Assembly (NCBI GenBank): GCA_002840755.1
Contig: PHBZ01000024.1
Coordinates: 1 to 64,000 of the forward strand
Source of the DNA: Chloroflexi bacterium HGW-Chloroflexi-10
GTDB lineage: Bacteria > Chloroflexota > Anaerolineae > Anaerolineales > Anaerolineaceae
Direction of reading: 5' to 3'
Length of the DNA: 64,000 nucleotides
This document shows, in pieces, positions 1 to 8,372 of the stretch (position 1 is the stretch's first letter; every line of letters begins with the position of its first letter). The translations under genes and the position numbers were made by a program. Below the pieces are notes generated by a model. That model was not told the origin of the DNA and made no database searches. It saw only the letters and a list, made by a program, of their open reading frames with translations.

Positions 1-64
1 TCAACTTCCCGTAAAAATGGACAACGAGTGTTGAATGTTCTACAAATGGCTTTGACCGGTTCAC
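1..64 (-). CDS. N-terminal fragment of an unidentified protein, cut by window start
   Basis: Reading leftward from position 64 there is a GTG codon preceded by a perfect AGGAGG (complement of 73-78) at 8 nt spacing, followed by 21 open codons to the window edge (begins [20 protein letters not shown]). The strong ribosome site and open frame suggest the start of a real gene transcribed away from the XRE-cupin regulator at 273. Too little is present to name a family. The divergent arrangement makes it a possible target of that regulator. Confidence 0.5.
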   Translation of the reverse strand, partial: MNRSKPFVEHSTLVVHFYGKL

Positions 65-166
65 CCTTTGTTCCTCCTATTCTTCAGACTCATTTATAGG
101 CCTGAGCAGTTACTCTTATTTTATATTTATTATTGATTGTGGTGTCTTTATCTTAGAAAACATTTG

Positions 167-216
167 GTGACAAAGATTCTACGCAATATTTTCTGTCACA
201 AAGATGAACGTATAAT
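167..216 (+). promoter_or_regulatory. Direct repeat next to a -10 box, probable operator/promoter of the XRE-cupin gene
   Basis: Two near-identical 11-mers, GTGACAAAGAT at 167-177 and GTCACAAAGAT at 195-205, are offset by 28 bp, and their ends also form an inverted repeat (GTGACA at 167, TGTCAC at 194). A perfect TATAAT lies at 211-216 immediately downstream. XRE-cupin regulators usually bind repeats in their own, often divergent, promoter region. A separate TTGACA at 227-232 has no good -10. The regulator identity is inferred from position. Confidence 0.4.
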
Positions 217-272
217 AAATATATTCTTGACATGAAACCCACAAATAAATTTTAGAGCATCAGGAGAATCTT

Positions 273-920
273 ATGAGTATAGATTATGAAGCAAATTCTG
301 TGGATGTTGGCCTGAGGCTAAGGGAATTACGGGAAGCACGCCGGATTTCAATGCGAGAATTAGCTCGCCGGAGTGGCCTTTCTGCTAATGCACTCAGTAT
401 GATCGAAAGAAACCTGACATCACCCTCCGTCAGTACTTTGAATAAATTAGCGTTGGCAATGGAAGTTCCTATCACTGCATTTTTTCGCCAGGAACCAGAG
501 AAACAACAAATTGTCTTTCGTAAAGCCAATCAGCGGAACCGGGTACCCTTTATGAGAGGCCTTTGGGAAGGGCTGGGAGGTGAGTCATTTACAGGAAAAA
601 TAGAAGCATTTCAATTAACACTAGAAAATGGCGGCAGCAGTGGTCCCCATGGTATGCTGCATACCGGCCATGAATTCGTTTACTGCCTGCGCGGAACGAT
701 AGAATATGAAGTCACTGGAGAATTATACACACTAGAACCAGGTGACAGCTTGATATTTGCATCACAACTGCTCCACCGCTGGAGGAACGCAGGGAAAACA
801 GTTTGCAACGCCATCATAGTAATATCAGGTTTTGAAGAAAGTGATCACCCTTCCGAATATCATCTGGCCTCAGCCCAAACCAATGGGGAGGGAGCACAGG
901 ACAACCAGGAAATAAAATGA
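273..920 (+). CDS. XRE-family regulator with C-terminal cupin sensor domain
   Basis: 215 residues. Residues ~13-70 form a helix-turn-helix of the XRE class (LRELREARRISMRELARRSG, then SMIERN and PSVSTLNKLA). Residues ~100-190 form a cupin barrel with the typical HTGHEFVYCLRGTIEY and LEPGDSLIFASQLLHRW strands. In this family (PuuR/SutR-like) the cupin binds a small metabolite, often an amino acid, amine or sugar, and modulates DNA binding. CAGGAG lies just upstream of the ATG. It is divergent from the partial gene at 1-64 and followed by a terminator. The downstream alanine racemase is convergent, so a regulatory link to it is not shown. Ligand unknown. Confidence 0.85.
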   Translation: MSIDYEANSVDVGLRLRELREARRISMRELARRSGLSANALSMIERNLTSPSVSTLNKLALAMEVPITAFFRQEPEKQQIVFRKANQRNRVPFMRGLWEGLGGESFTGKIEAFQLTLENGGSSGPHGMLHTGHEFVYCLRGTIEYEVTGELYTLEPGDSLIFASQLLHRWRNAGKTVCNAIIVISGFEESDHPSEYHLASAQTNGEGAQDNQEIK

Positions 921-935
921 CCAGGAGAAATTTTA

Positions 936-958
936 AGCCACCATCTGGTGGCTTTTTT
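936..958 (+). terminator. Intrinsic terminator after the XRE-cupin gene
   Basis: Hairpin AGCCACC (936-942) / GGTGGCT (947-953) with loop ATCT, followed by a T tract to 958. It overlaps the end of the convergent alanine-racemase gene, whose stop codon lies at 958-960. Confidence 0.85.
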
Positions 959-2058
959 CATATATACAGCCGCGGAACTCTGGCAGTAATAGTGGAAATT
1001 GCTTCCGCTTGGGAAGTTCCCCAAATTTTAGCTAATTCGTCCACCCAAATATGTTCCGCTCCCATGTCACCAATCATAACAACCTCTTCGCCCTGAGAAT
1101 ATTCACGGGGAAGCTTCACCATAAATGCATCGCAGCAAATACGGCCGACAACGGGCATCCGTTGGCCATCAATGAGAACAACATTCTCTGGTGATCTGCG
1201 GTATCCATCCGCATAACCTACCGGAACCACTCCAATCCATTCTGTCTCATTCGTCTTATACGCAGCCCCATAACCAATTGAAGTTCCTGCAACAAATTGT
1301 TTACAGGAAGCCAGATAAGATTTCCAATGCACACAACGAATTAATCCTTCAGGTAATGGGGAAAAATAAAAGGGCTTTATTCCCAAAATAGCTGAACCCA
1401 TCCTTACCATTGTATAATGCGCTTCTGGTAACCCATAGGCGACTGCAGAATTTGAAAAATGAACAGCGGTTGGAAAAATGAAATTTTCTGCAAGAAGCGA
1501 GATTATTTGTTTAAAAACATCTTGCTGTTTTTTTGTCAGCGCATGGTTGGGAATATCATCTACCATTGCAAAATGCGAATACAACCCTTCAATATTCACC
1601 CCGTGTTTTATCAATTCCTGAGCAACAGTCAGGATTTCATCGAGCATTAATCCATATCGGCCAAATCCGGTTTCTACCTTGAGATGAACATTAGCAGATT
1701 TTTTAAACGGTATCTGAATCAATCGCTTGCAGCAATTGACAGAATACACTGTAATCCGGAAACCCAAATTGACAGACTTTTCTAATTCATCATCCGTCAA
1801 TGGACCTAATATGAGAATTTTGGCGTTTGGTAAATACTGCAGCTTAATTGCCTCACTCAAACGCGCTACAGCAAACCATTCAACCCCTGCATCATATATT
1901 TCTTTGCTAATACGTTCAATCCCCAATCCATAAGCATCAGCCTTCAAAACAGCCATAATTGGGGCTTGTACAATATTCTTTACCTGATTGATGTTGTGAT
2001 GAATTGCAGCCAGATTAATTTCCAGCCAATTTGCTGCAACTGGATTATTTTTTATCAT
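958..2058 (-). CDS. Alanine racemase family protein, paralogue 1
   Basis: 366 residues, fold-III PLP racemase. The PLP lysine is Lys39 in the motif AVLKADAYGLG; the usual sequence is (V/I)KANAYGHG, so Asn is Asp and His is Leu here. The second catalytic Tyr is in GTSIGYGAAY, and the C-terminal domain holds VPVGYADGYRR and GRICCDAFMV. Cytosolic; the family converts L-Ala to D-Ala for peptidoglycan. A more canonical copy lies at 11569-12705, so this one may have another substrate (for example Ser) or be a spare. It is downstream of, and codirectional with, the FHA regulator gene at 2075-2752 (16 nt gap). Substrate assignment is uncertain; family assignment is firm. Confidence 0.85.
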   Translation of the reverse strand: MIKNNPVAANWLEINLAAIHHNINQVKNIVQAPIMAVLKADAYGLGIERISKEIYDAGVEWFAVARLSEAIKLQYLPNAKILILGPLTDDELEKSVNLGFRITVYSVNCCKRLIQIPFKKSANVHLKVETGFGRYGLMLDEILTVAQELIKHGVNIEGLYSHFAMVDDIPNHALTKKQQDVFKQIISLLAENFIFPTAVHFSNSAVAYGLPEAHYTMVRMGSAILGIKPFYFSPLPEGLIRCVHWKSYLASCKQFVAGTSIGYGAAYKTNETEWIGVVPVGYADGYRRSPENVVLIDGQRMPVVGRICCDAFMVKLPREYSQGEEVVMIGDMGAEHIWVDELAKIWGTSQAEAISTITARVPRLYI

Positions 2059-2074
2059 TTTGGTTCCTGTCTGA

Positions 2075-2752
2075 TTAATGCATCCGATTTTCCAGTCTTA
2101 TCCCATGGCCTCTAACTGTAATCAGATAATCGTGGGAAGGATCGATGCTAATCAATCGTTCACGCAATCTCCTGATTAATGCATCTAATGCCTGTTCAGA
2201 AACACCCACTGCCTTATCGTTTCCCCATATAGCAGAAACCAAATCACTTCGCGATACTACATCTCCTTCGTTGACAAACAACTCCTGCAACAATCTAAAT
2301 TGTGGAACCGATAATGGCGGCAGCACCTCTTCTATACCAATCCATACCCTCCGAGATTTAGTATCAAGACGGAGTAGGTATTTGGAATTGTCAATCACCT
2401 CGACAACCGGACCCATGTGCTGATCTAAAGGCATAGTAGCATCTGAGCTGAGATAATAAAAACTTTGTACCAGGGCAATTTGAATGACATCGCCATCCTG
2501 AAGAAAAATCGGATTTTTTACCGGTTCACCGTTTAAAAAGGTACCGTTCTTGGATTCAAGATCGTCGAGTAAAACTGCACCTTCAACATAACTCACCCTG
2601 GCATGAAAGCGGGAAACCTGTCTGTCCGGTACAGAAATATCACAACCTGGATCTCTCCCAATTTGTAATTCTCCATCGATACCCCATCGCTGACCATCAA
2701 GTGGTCCTGATTGTGCTATTAAAACTGGCAGTTCTGCAATTGGACGATCCAT
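2075..2752 (-). CDS. FHA domain / winged-helix DNA-binding regulator
   Basis: 225 residues from the ATG at 2752. The frame is open 18 codons further upstream, but a TTTACA-17 bp-TATATT promoter lies at 2797-2825, which places the transcript start near 2790, and GAGGG precedes the ATG at 2752; the longer start is therefore unlikely. The N-terminal ~100 residues are an FHA phosphothreonine-binding domain (IGRDPGCDI, VSRFHARV, SKNGTFLNG). The C-terminal ~90 residues are an OmpR-type winged helix (LSVPQFRLLQELF, ALDALIRRLRERL, ITVRGHGIRL). There is no receiver domain. It is divergent from the Ser/Thr kinase at 2868, so control by that kinase is a natural inference. Confidence 0.85.
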   Translation of the reverse strand: MDRPIAELPVLIAQSGPLDGQRWGIDGELQIGRDPGCDISVPDRQVSRFHARVSYVEGAVLLDDLESKNGTFLNGEPVKNPIFLQDGDVIQIALVQSFYYLSSDATMPLDQHMGPVVEVIDNSKYLLRLDTKSRRVWIGIEEVLPPLSVPQFRLLQELFVNEGDVVSRSDLVSAIWGNDKAVGVSEQALDALIRRLRERLISIDPSHDYLITVRGHGIRLENRMH

Positions 2753-2796
2753 TAATCCCTCACCACAACACTGAAATTCAAGAAGCCTTAGTGTAT

Positions 2797-2825
2797 AATA
2801 TATCAAATAATCTCAGAATTGTAAA
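2797..2825 (-). promoter_or_regulatory. Promoter for the FHA regulator (minus strand)
   Basis: On the minus strand TTTACA (complement of 2820-2825) and TATATT (complement of 2797-2802) are separated by 17 bp. The same stretch carries TATAAT on the plus strand (2794-2799), which could serve as -10 for the kinase gene at 2868, although no good -35 accompanies it. The intergenic region is thus a compact divergent control region. Confidence 0.55.
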
Positions 2826-2867
2826 AACGCCTTTACGATTTTCGAACGATCAGGAGAGAAGAAGCTA

Positions 2868-3851
2868 ATGCCACTCGCGCTAAAAACGGGTGAAGTTTTG
2901 CGTGGACGTTATAAAGTAAACCGGATTATAGGGCAGGGAGGATCCGGATCAATCTATCTGTCAGATGATTTACGCTTAAACGGCCGGCAATGCGCCCTCA
3001 AAGAAGTTGAACATGATCGAACTTTACCGGAAGATTTGTTAAAAGAAGCTCGGGACCAATTCTTACGGGAAGCGACTGTTTTAGCACGGCTCGATCACCC
3101 CAACTTGCCAAAAGTAAGTGACTTTTTTTCGGTCTCCACACGGGATTATTTGGTTATGGATTTTGTGCCAGGTGAAGACCTCAGAACATTGATGTTAGAG
3201 GCAAAGAAAAAAAAACGTTTTCTATCTGAATTTGATGTATTAAATTGGATGGGGCAATTAGCAGATGCCCTGATTTATCTGCATGAGCAAAATCCTCCAA
3301 TCTTACATAGAGATATTAAACCCAGTAATTTAAAATTAATGCCTAGTGGATTACTGAAATTAGTCGATTTTGGCCTGGTAAAAGTAGCTTCTCCTGGCGA
3401 AGTCACTATTACCATTGTGCAAGGACAAGGCACAGCTCTGTATACTCCTCTTGAACAATATGGCGGGGATAGTGGCCACACCAGTACGCGCAGTGATATT
3501 TATGCTATGGGTACGACTATGTACCATTTGCTTACCAGTACACCACCTGCGGATGCACGACATCGATTCTTAAACCCAACCGTATTGCTCTCACCTCGCT
3601 CAATTAATCCTGAAATTTCCAATAGAACCGAAAAAGCGATTCTTTGGGCCATGAGCTTACACCCAGATGAACGACCGGAAAACATGCGTATTTTTCGTCA
3701 AAGTTTGATTGGCGATCATCCCACAAGCCCACGCCCTAAAAATCAGAAAATTTCCTTGGTAGAAATGATCCAACAAAAACCGGAGCAATATCTGTTTTGG
3801 TCAGCCGCATTTTTATTTATCGTCAGTTTTCTGTTATCCGTTGGAAATTAG
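2868..3851 (+). CDS. Membrane-anchored Ser/Thr protein kinase (Hanks type)
   Basis: 327 residues. A complete kinase core is visible: glycine loop GQGGSG (22-27), ATP lysine Lys45 in ALKEVE, catalytic HRDIKPSN (Asp149, Asn154), metal-binding DFG (Asp167), and an activation segment rich in Thr/Ser. The APE motif is replaced by TPLEQY, common in bacterial kinases of this group. A single transmembrane helix sits at the extreme C-terminus (~309-325), so the kinase domain is cytoplasmic with essentially no outer domain; it probably senses intracellular or membrane signals. AGGAGAG precedes the ATG. It is divergent from the FHA regulator, its likely phospho-partner. Confidence 0.92.
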   Translation: MPLALKTGEVLRGRYKVNRIIGQGGSGSIYLSDDLRLNGRQCALKEVEHDRTLPEDLLKEARDQFLREATVLARLDHPNLPKVSDFFSVSTRDYLVMDFVPGEDLRTLMLEAKKKKRFLSEFDVLNWMGQLADALIYLHEQNPPILHRDIKPSNLKLMPSGLLKLVDFGLVKVASPGEVTITIVQGQGTALYTPLEQYGGDSGHTSTRSDIYAMGTTMYHLLTSTPPADARHRFLNPTVLLSPRSINPEISNRTEKAILWAMSLHPDERPENMRIFRQSLIGDHPTSPRPKNQKISLVEMIQQKPEQYLFWSAAFLFIVSFLLSVGN

Positions 3852-3853
3852 TC

Positions 3854-6664
3854 CTACCGGTATATATTTAACTTTCGTTCATAATACCAAAACCAACCGA
3901 TCAACCACCCCGCAATAACACCACTGAATGATATACCCATAATATCAAAAGTTCGCAAATTTTTGGTCCAATCAGCGTTCAATCCGATTTGAACGGTGGT
4001 GATCAAATAAAGAATTAATCCACCCATTACAGCCAGTAATGTCCAACGAATCGCCCATCTCAAAGAAAACCGGTTTCGGGAAAAGAAGAATACCCCAGCA
4101 CTACTTGCAAAAACAATTACCGACATAGCAAACCAATCAACAAAACCCGGTTTGGTATCTATAGATTCTGGAACTACTATTTCGGTTGGTGTTGGTGGCA
4201 TGGATGTAATGGTATGTGTTGGTGTGAGCGTTGGGGTTGCTTCCGGCGTACTTAAAACAACAATGGTTGCTTCAGCCCCTTCAGGTGATGGAATATTAAA
4301 TTCTAAAACCTGAGAGTTTAAAGCCGGATCACTACTGGCTTTAATTCTCAACAAACCGGTGTTCTGAACCCGGTATGCAACCCTGGCCACTCCCTGAAAT
4401 GTAGTTGTTTCAATTTGTTGTACATTTGACAGATCTTTTTCATACGAAACCAAGAATCTTACAACAGTTCCATCAGGAACCGGGTTTTGATTATGGTCAT
4501 ATATCACTCCGGATCTGAGTGTAATCGTCTCGCCTAATTCAAGATTCTGAATCTCGTTTGGAGGTGGGGTAGCTACAGGCTCACTCGTTTGGCTGAGCTG
4601 GGGTAATTCAACAAAAACCGGGATTATTTGCAAAGGGTCAGGCGACATGGCATTAATTAAATCATATGCGATTCCAGGAACATTGACAGGTAATGATCCC
4701 TCTGTGGTAACTTCCTGGAATAAAATCCGGGCTATGGTATCTACAAATGTTGAAGTTTTTCCAAACACAACATAATATGCAGTCAATTTGCTGATATCTG
4801 TAGCATCCAGATAATATGGTGCATTCAAGCCAAAGGCAACAATTTTTTTATTTGTTTGAAGGTCGATGCGATTGGATAAAAACTTTTTCAAAGCCAACGA
4901 TTCTGGTATTTCTTGATTAGGTTTTATAAATGAAAACACAATCCAATTGGCATTTCGCAATTCCGAATCCAGGGTAGCAAATGAACCGGGATCAGCCAGG
5001 TATCTGGATAAGTCGGTGAAAGAAAAATAAGACATTCTATCCCCAAGAATTTGTTCGCCAGATCCCGGGCCATACAATCGAAGTACAGCTTTGGCAATAG
5101 CATCCGCGGAAAGAATAGGTATGGATGGACAATCAGCACATTGACTGGCCGAAACCGTTTCCGTGATAAAAACCACTCTTTCGTTTATTTGGGGAGGAGA
5201 CGGCATAATAACGCTCAATTCCTGCATATCCGGGCTCATTAATACGGCGGAATGACTGGAAATATCAGAATTGATTTGTTGATTGCTGCCAATATTCAAC
5301 AATAAATCTTCCTCAGTGGTAACTAAGCTGAGATCAAATTCGGGGTATAGATGATATTTCAGTTTCAAAAGCCGCAAAACGGAAGAATCCACTCGAGTGG
5401 CAAATGCAGTATCTTCCCGATATTTTTGAGCAAAGGATTCAAGTATTCTTAATGTAGCCGAATATGGATCAAAATCACTCGGATCGACAAACAAATCAAG
5501 AATCAACAAATCATTTCCTGAAAGAAACGCATTTCTGGCAATCTGCCGAACATCAAAGGCATCACCGGTTGGGTCAAAGAATTTTCTTACCGCATTGCTC
5601 CCCAGATTGTCACTCACCACCACGCCACCTTTTGCGCGCCATGAAGCCAGTTCAGGTATATTCATCAACTGCTCCTGAGCTGCCTGGTCAAAGCTGACAG
5701 GACGTGTGGTCGCCCGAATATTTCCCTGAAATCCTTGGTAACGGATATGAGAAACCAATAAACCATCAGTCATCGAGCTGGTATCAATCGCATTTCCCGT
5801 AACTGCAAAGAAAGGGGCTAATTCTATTTGTTTTAATTGCTCAAGTGATTTACGCACAGTCGCTACTTCTTCGTCCGGGAGGCGATCTGAGGAACCTCTG
5901 CCAGGAAAATGTTTGGCAATTACAGCCATCGCATTTTCACTACCTGAATGTACACCGCGGATATAGGCTTTACCTAATTCACCAACCCAATATGGGTCCC
6001 CCCCAAAAGTTCTGGTGCCTAAATCGTCACCACCCTCAACATACGGTAGATCCAAGACATCCAATGATGGTCCAATCAGCATATTAAAACCCAAATTATG
6101 CAGCTCAGATCCCAAAACCTTTCCAACTTCTTCTGCATATTGAGTATCGAAAGTAGCGCCAATAGCCATTTGATTTGGTAATTGGGTCACTCCACTTAAA
6201 ATTTGGTTATAAGGATATGAATCCCCTTCCTGACTGACAGCAACAAATAATGGAACATAATTATCTTGTTCAATCCCCTGGGCCCGAAATTCAGAATTTT
6301 CATTCTGTGCATCATCCCATTCAAATTTTTGTAAACTTCCAGTTAAATTATAGATCTGATTCAAAATATTCTGATCTGTGAAGTTATTGTTACGTGAATT
6401 CAAGATCACTCCGCCAATATGATGGTTTGTAATCAAATCATATATAGAGGAATCGGATGTTATTTCATTACCCTGAAAAGAAACCAAAAACAACTGACCT
6501 ATTCTCTCTTCAGGAGTCATTTGGTTTAATAGTTCTTGTGCTTTCTGTTCAGTATTCGAAGTTTGCTGGTTAATTCCCGCCAAAACAGTATTTACCGGTA
6601 AAGCCAAATTCACCAGAAAAATCCCCAGATATAAAAGGAGAGCCATTTTTTGAAGCGCCTTCAT
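3854..6664 (-). CDS. Exported glycoside hydrolase family 3 (NagZ-like) protein with Ig-like domain and C-terminal membrane helices
   Basis: 936 residues. An N-terminal signal sequence (~1-29) is followed by a GH3 TIM barrel (~40-450: MTPEERIGQLFLVSF, LGFNMLIGPSLDV, KHFPGRGSSD, candidate nucleophile Asp in VVVSDNLG). A second domain of ~200 residues, an Ig-like segment (~715-800), a Pro/Thr linker (~800-830) and three hydrophobic helices at the C-terminus follow. NagZ enzymes normally have KHFPGHGD...DSH with a catalytic Asp-His pair; here His is Arg and no DSH follows, so activity or specificity is doubtful. The family trims N-acetylglucosamine from wall fragments. The start at 6664 lacks a clear ribosome site; the Met six codons on is an alternative. 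Confidence 0.8.
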   Translation of the reverse strand: MKALQKMALLLYLGIFLVNLALPVNTVLAGINQQTSNTEQKAQELLNQMTPEERIGQLFLVSFQGNEITSDSSIYDLITNHHIGGVILNSRNNNFTDQNILNQIYNLTGSLQKFEWDDAQNENSEFRAQGIEQDNYVPLFVAVSQEGDSYPYNQILSGVTQLPNQMAIGATFDTQYAEEVGKVLGSELHNLGFNMLIGPSLDVLDLPYVEGGDDLGTRTFGGDPYWVGELGKAYIRGVHSGSENAMAVIAKHFPGRGSSDRLPDEEVATVRKSLEQLKQIELAPFFAVTGNAIDTSSMTDGLLVSHIRYQGFQGNIRATTRPVSFDQAAQEQLMNIPELASWRAKGGVVVSDNLGSNAVRKFFDPTGDAFDVRQIARNAFLSGNDLLILDLFVDPSDFDPYSATLRILESFAQKYREDTAFATRVDSSVLRLLKLKYHLYPEFDLSLVTTEEDLLLNIGSNQQINSDISSHSAVLMSPDMQELSVIMPSPPQINERVVFITETVSASQCADCPSIPILSADAIAKAVLRLYGPGSGEQILGDRMSYFSFTDLSRYLADPGSFATLDSELRNANWIVFSFIKPNQEIPESLALKKFLSNRIDLQTNKKIVAFGLNAPYYLDATDISKLTAYYVVFGKTSTFVDTIARILFQEVTTEGSLPVNVPGIAYDLINAMSPDPLQIIPVFVELPQLSQTSEPVATPPPNEIQNLELGETITLRSGVIYDHNQNPVPDGTVVRFLVSYEKDLSNVQQIETTTFQGVARVAYRVQNTGLLRIKASSDPALNSQVLEFNIPSPEGAEATIVVLSTPEATPTLTPTHTITSMPPTPTEIVVPESIDTKPGFVDWFAMSVIVFASSAGVFFFSRNRFSLRWAIRWTLLAVMGGLILYLITTVQIGLNADWTKNLRTFDIMGISFSGVIAGWLIGWFWYYERKLNIYR

Positions 6665-6670
6665 CAGAAA

Positions 6671-7624
6671 TTACCAATAATCCTTCCAACGATCACAAAT
6701 CTTTCGGTGATGCTCCTTGCCAATATTTCCACCGGATAAAATCAAAATACTTTTGGCAGCCTTTGCTTTGTTAAATAAAATCGCAGCGAGGGAAACAGCG
6801 GCGGACCCTTCCAATACTTCATTATAGCGATACCACGCGTAAGCGATAGCCTTTTCAATTTCTTCTTCATTTACCAGGACGAAGTCATCCAGCATACTTC
6901 TAACAATCGGGATGGTTATGGAGTGCCACTCTACTGCACCGGACAATCCATCAGCAACGCTTGCTTTTTCAAATATCTCCTTTTGCGTACCATAATGATA
7001 CAAAGAATAAAAAAAAGCAGCGTTTTCAGATTGTACTCCAATAATTTTTATTTTCTTCGCTTTAGATTGAAATGCAAGTCCAATGCCGGCAATCAATGCT
7101 CCTCCGCTAACAGGAATAAGGCAGGATTGAGCATTAAATGGTTGGATTTGCCGTACGAGCTCGAGACCAATGGTTGCCTGTCCTGCAATAACCTGCTCAT
7201 CATTATAAGGAGAAACCCAGGTCGCACCTCTCCGAATAGCATAAGATTGGGCTTCCTTTTCGGCATTGGAATACCCACCCGGAACTTTTATCACAGTAGC
7301 TCCCAATTGAATAATTGCTTCTTCTTTATTTTGAGCTGAATTTTCCGGGATGAACACTGTGGCTTTTGCACCAACCATTCGTGCCGCATATGCCACACCC
7401 AGTCCATGATTGCCTGCCGAAGCACCTACAAGCCCGCGCTCTTGTTCCCAAGATTCCAGCGCCAGAATTTTATTTAGTGCTCCTCGAACTTTAAATGCAC
7501 CTGTTTTTTGGTGGTTTTCCCATTTTAGATATACATCCAAGTCAGCATCAAAAGAAAGTGGCGTTTCAACAATTTTTCCACCTATACGTTGTGCCGCACT
7601 TTCTATGGCTTCGTTGTTAATCAT
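6671..7624 (-). CDS. Threonine/serine dehydratase-like PLP enzyme
   Basis: 317 residues, fold-II PLP protein without a C-terminal ACT domain. The PLP lysine is in KTGAFKVRGA, the substrate loop in GASAGNHGLG, and the phosphate loop reads PVSGGALIAG (usual PVGGGGLxxG). The short length matches catabolic threonine dehydratases and serine racemases rather than biosynthetic IlvA. The reaction would be deamination of Thr or Ser to a 2-oxo acid, or racemisation. Its start overlaps the end of the upstream glycerophosphodiesterase gene by 4 nt, indicating translational coupling. Exact substrate cannot be read from the sequence. Confidence 0.82.
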   Translation of the reverse strand: MINNEAIESAAQRIGGKIVETPLSFDADLDVYLKWENHQKTGAFKVRGALNKILALESWEQERGLVGASAGNHGLGVAYAARMVGAKATVFIPENSAQNKEEAIIQLGATVIKVPGGYSNAEKEAQSYAIRRGATWVSPYNDEQVIAGQATIGLELVRQIQPFNAQSCLIPVSGGALIAGIGLAFQSKAKKIKIIGVQSENAAFFYSLYHYGTQKEIFEKASVADGLSGAVEWHSITIPIVRSMLDDFVLVNEEEIEKAIAYAWYRYNEVLEGSAAVSLAAILFNKAKAAKSILILSGGNIGKEHHRKICDRWKDYW

Positions 7625-8370
7625 GCCAACCCCAGAATTTTTCTGGCCAATATCGGGTTATCTGTTATCAGACCATCAACATGAAATGAAACCAATCTCA
7701 AGAAATCATCCTCTTCGTTAATTGTCCATACATTTACTTTTCGATGTTTTTGGTGCTGTTTTTCGATATATCGCTGAGAAGCATCTTTGTAAAATGGGTG
7801 AATATATCGCGGAGCTGTCCCATTGAATAAACCCGATCGTTGCAGCCAGCCTATCTTTCCCGGCAATGCCAATAAAGCAACCGGCACATCTGGCAGCATT
7901 TTCCTGGTTATCCATAAATTTTTTGGATGAAATGAGGAGAAAAAAACTCGGTTTTGAACACCCAACTCTTTCACTAATTTGGCAGCCGCAACAGGCAAAC
8001 CATCATTGATGGACTGGTAATTGGTCAGTTCAATATTTAAAATGAGCTGGTCCGAAAACCTGATTAGCACCTCTTCCAATGTTGGTATGGTTTCTCTCTG
8101 AAACTCAGATTTATTAGAGGAACCTGCATCTAACCGTTTTAATTCTTCAAGTGAAAAATCATTAACTCTTCCAATTCCATTGGTTGTTCGCTGAAGGGTT
8201 GCATCATGCATGATAATAATATGTTTATCTTTTGAAAGCTTAACATCAAACTCAATTCCATCCGCTTTCAATTCAATTGCTTTTTGGAATGCAGCTAATG
8301 TGTTTTCTGGCGCAAACGCGCTGGCACCACGATGCGCAATTATTGCTGGTCGTTCAAGATATTCAAACAT
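7621..8370 (-). CDS. Glycerophosphodiester phosphodiesterase
   Basis: 249 residues, cytosolic (no signal peptide), UgpQ-like. The GDPD signature is complete: AHRGASAFAPENTLAAF at the N-terminus, then GIEFDVKLSKD and MHDATLQRTTNG, which supply the metal and catalytic His/Glu/Asp residues; INEEDD and DGLITDNP close the barrel. It hydrolyses deacylated phospholipids to glycerol-3-phosphate and an alcohol. It sits between the AAA ATPase gene (2 nt gap) and the dehydratase gene (4 nt overlap), so the three are probably one transcript from the promoter near 9830. Confidence 0.92.
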   Translation of the reverse strand: MFEYLERPAIIAHRGASAFAPENTLAAFQKAIELKADGIEFDVKLSKDKHIIIMHDATLQRTTNGIGRVNDFSLEELKRLDAGSSNKSEFQRETIPTLEEVLIRFSDQLILNIELTNYQSINDGLPVAAAKLVKELGVQNRVFFSSFHPKNLWITRKMLPDVPVALLALPGKIGWLQRSGLFNGTAPRYIHPFYKDASQRYIEKQHQKHRKVNVWTINEEDDFLRLVSFHVDGLITDNPILARKILGLA

Positions 8371-8372
8371 GC

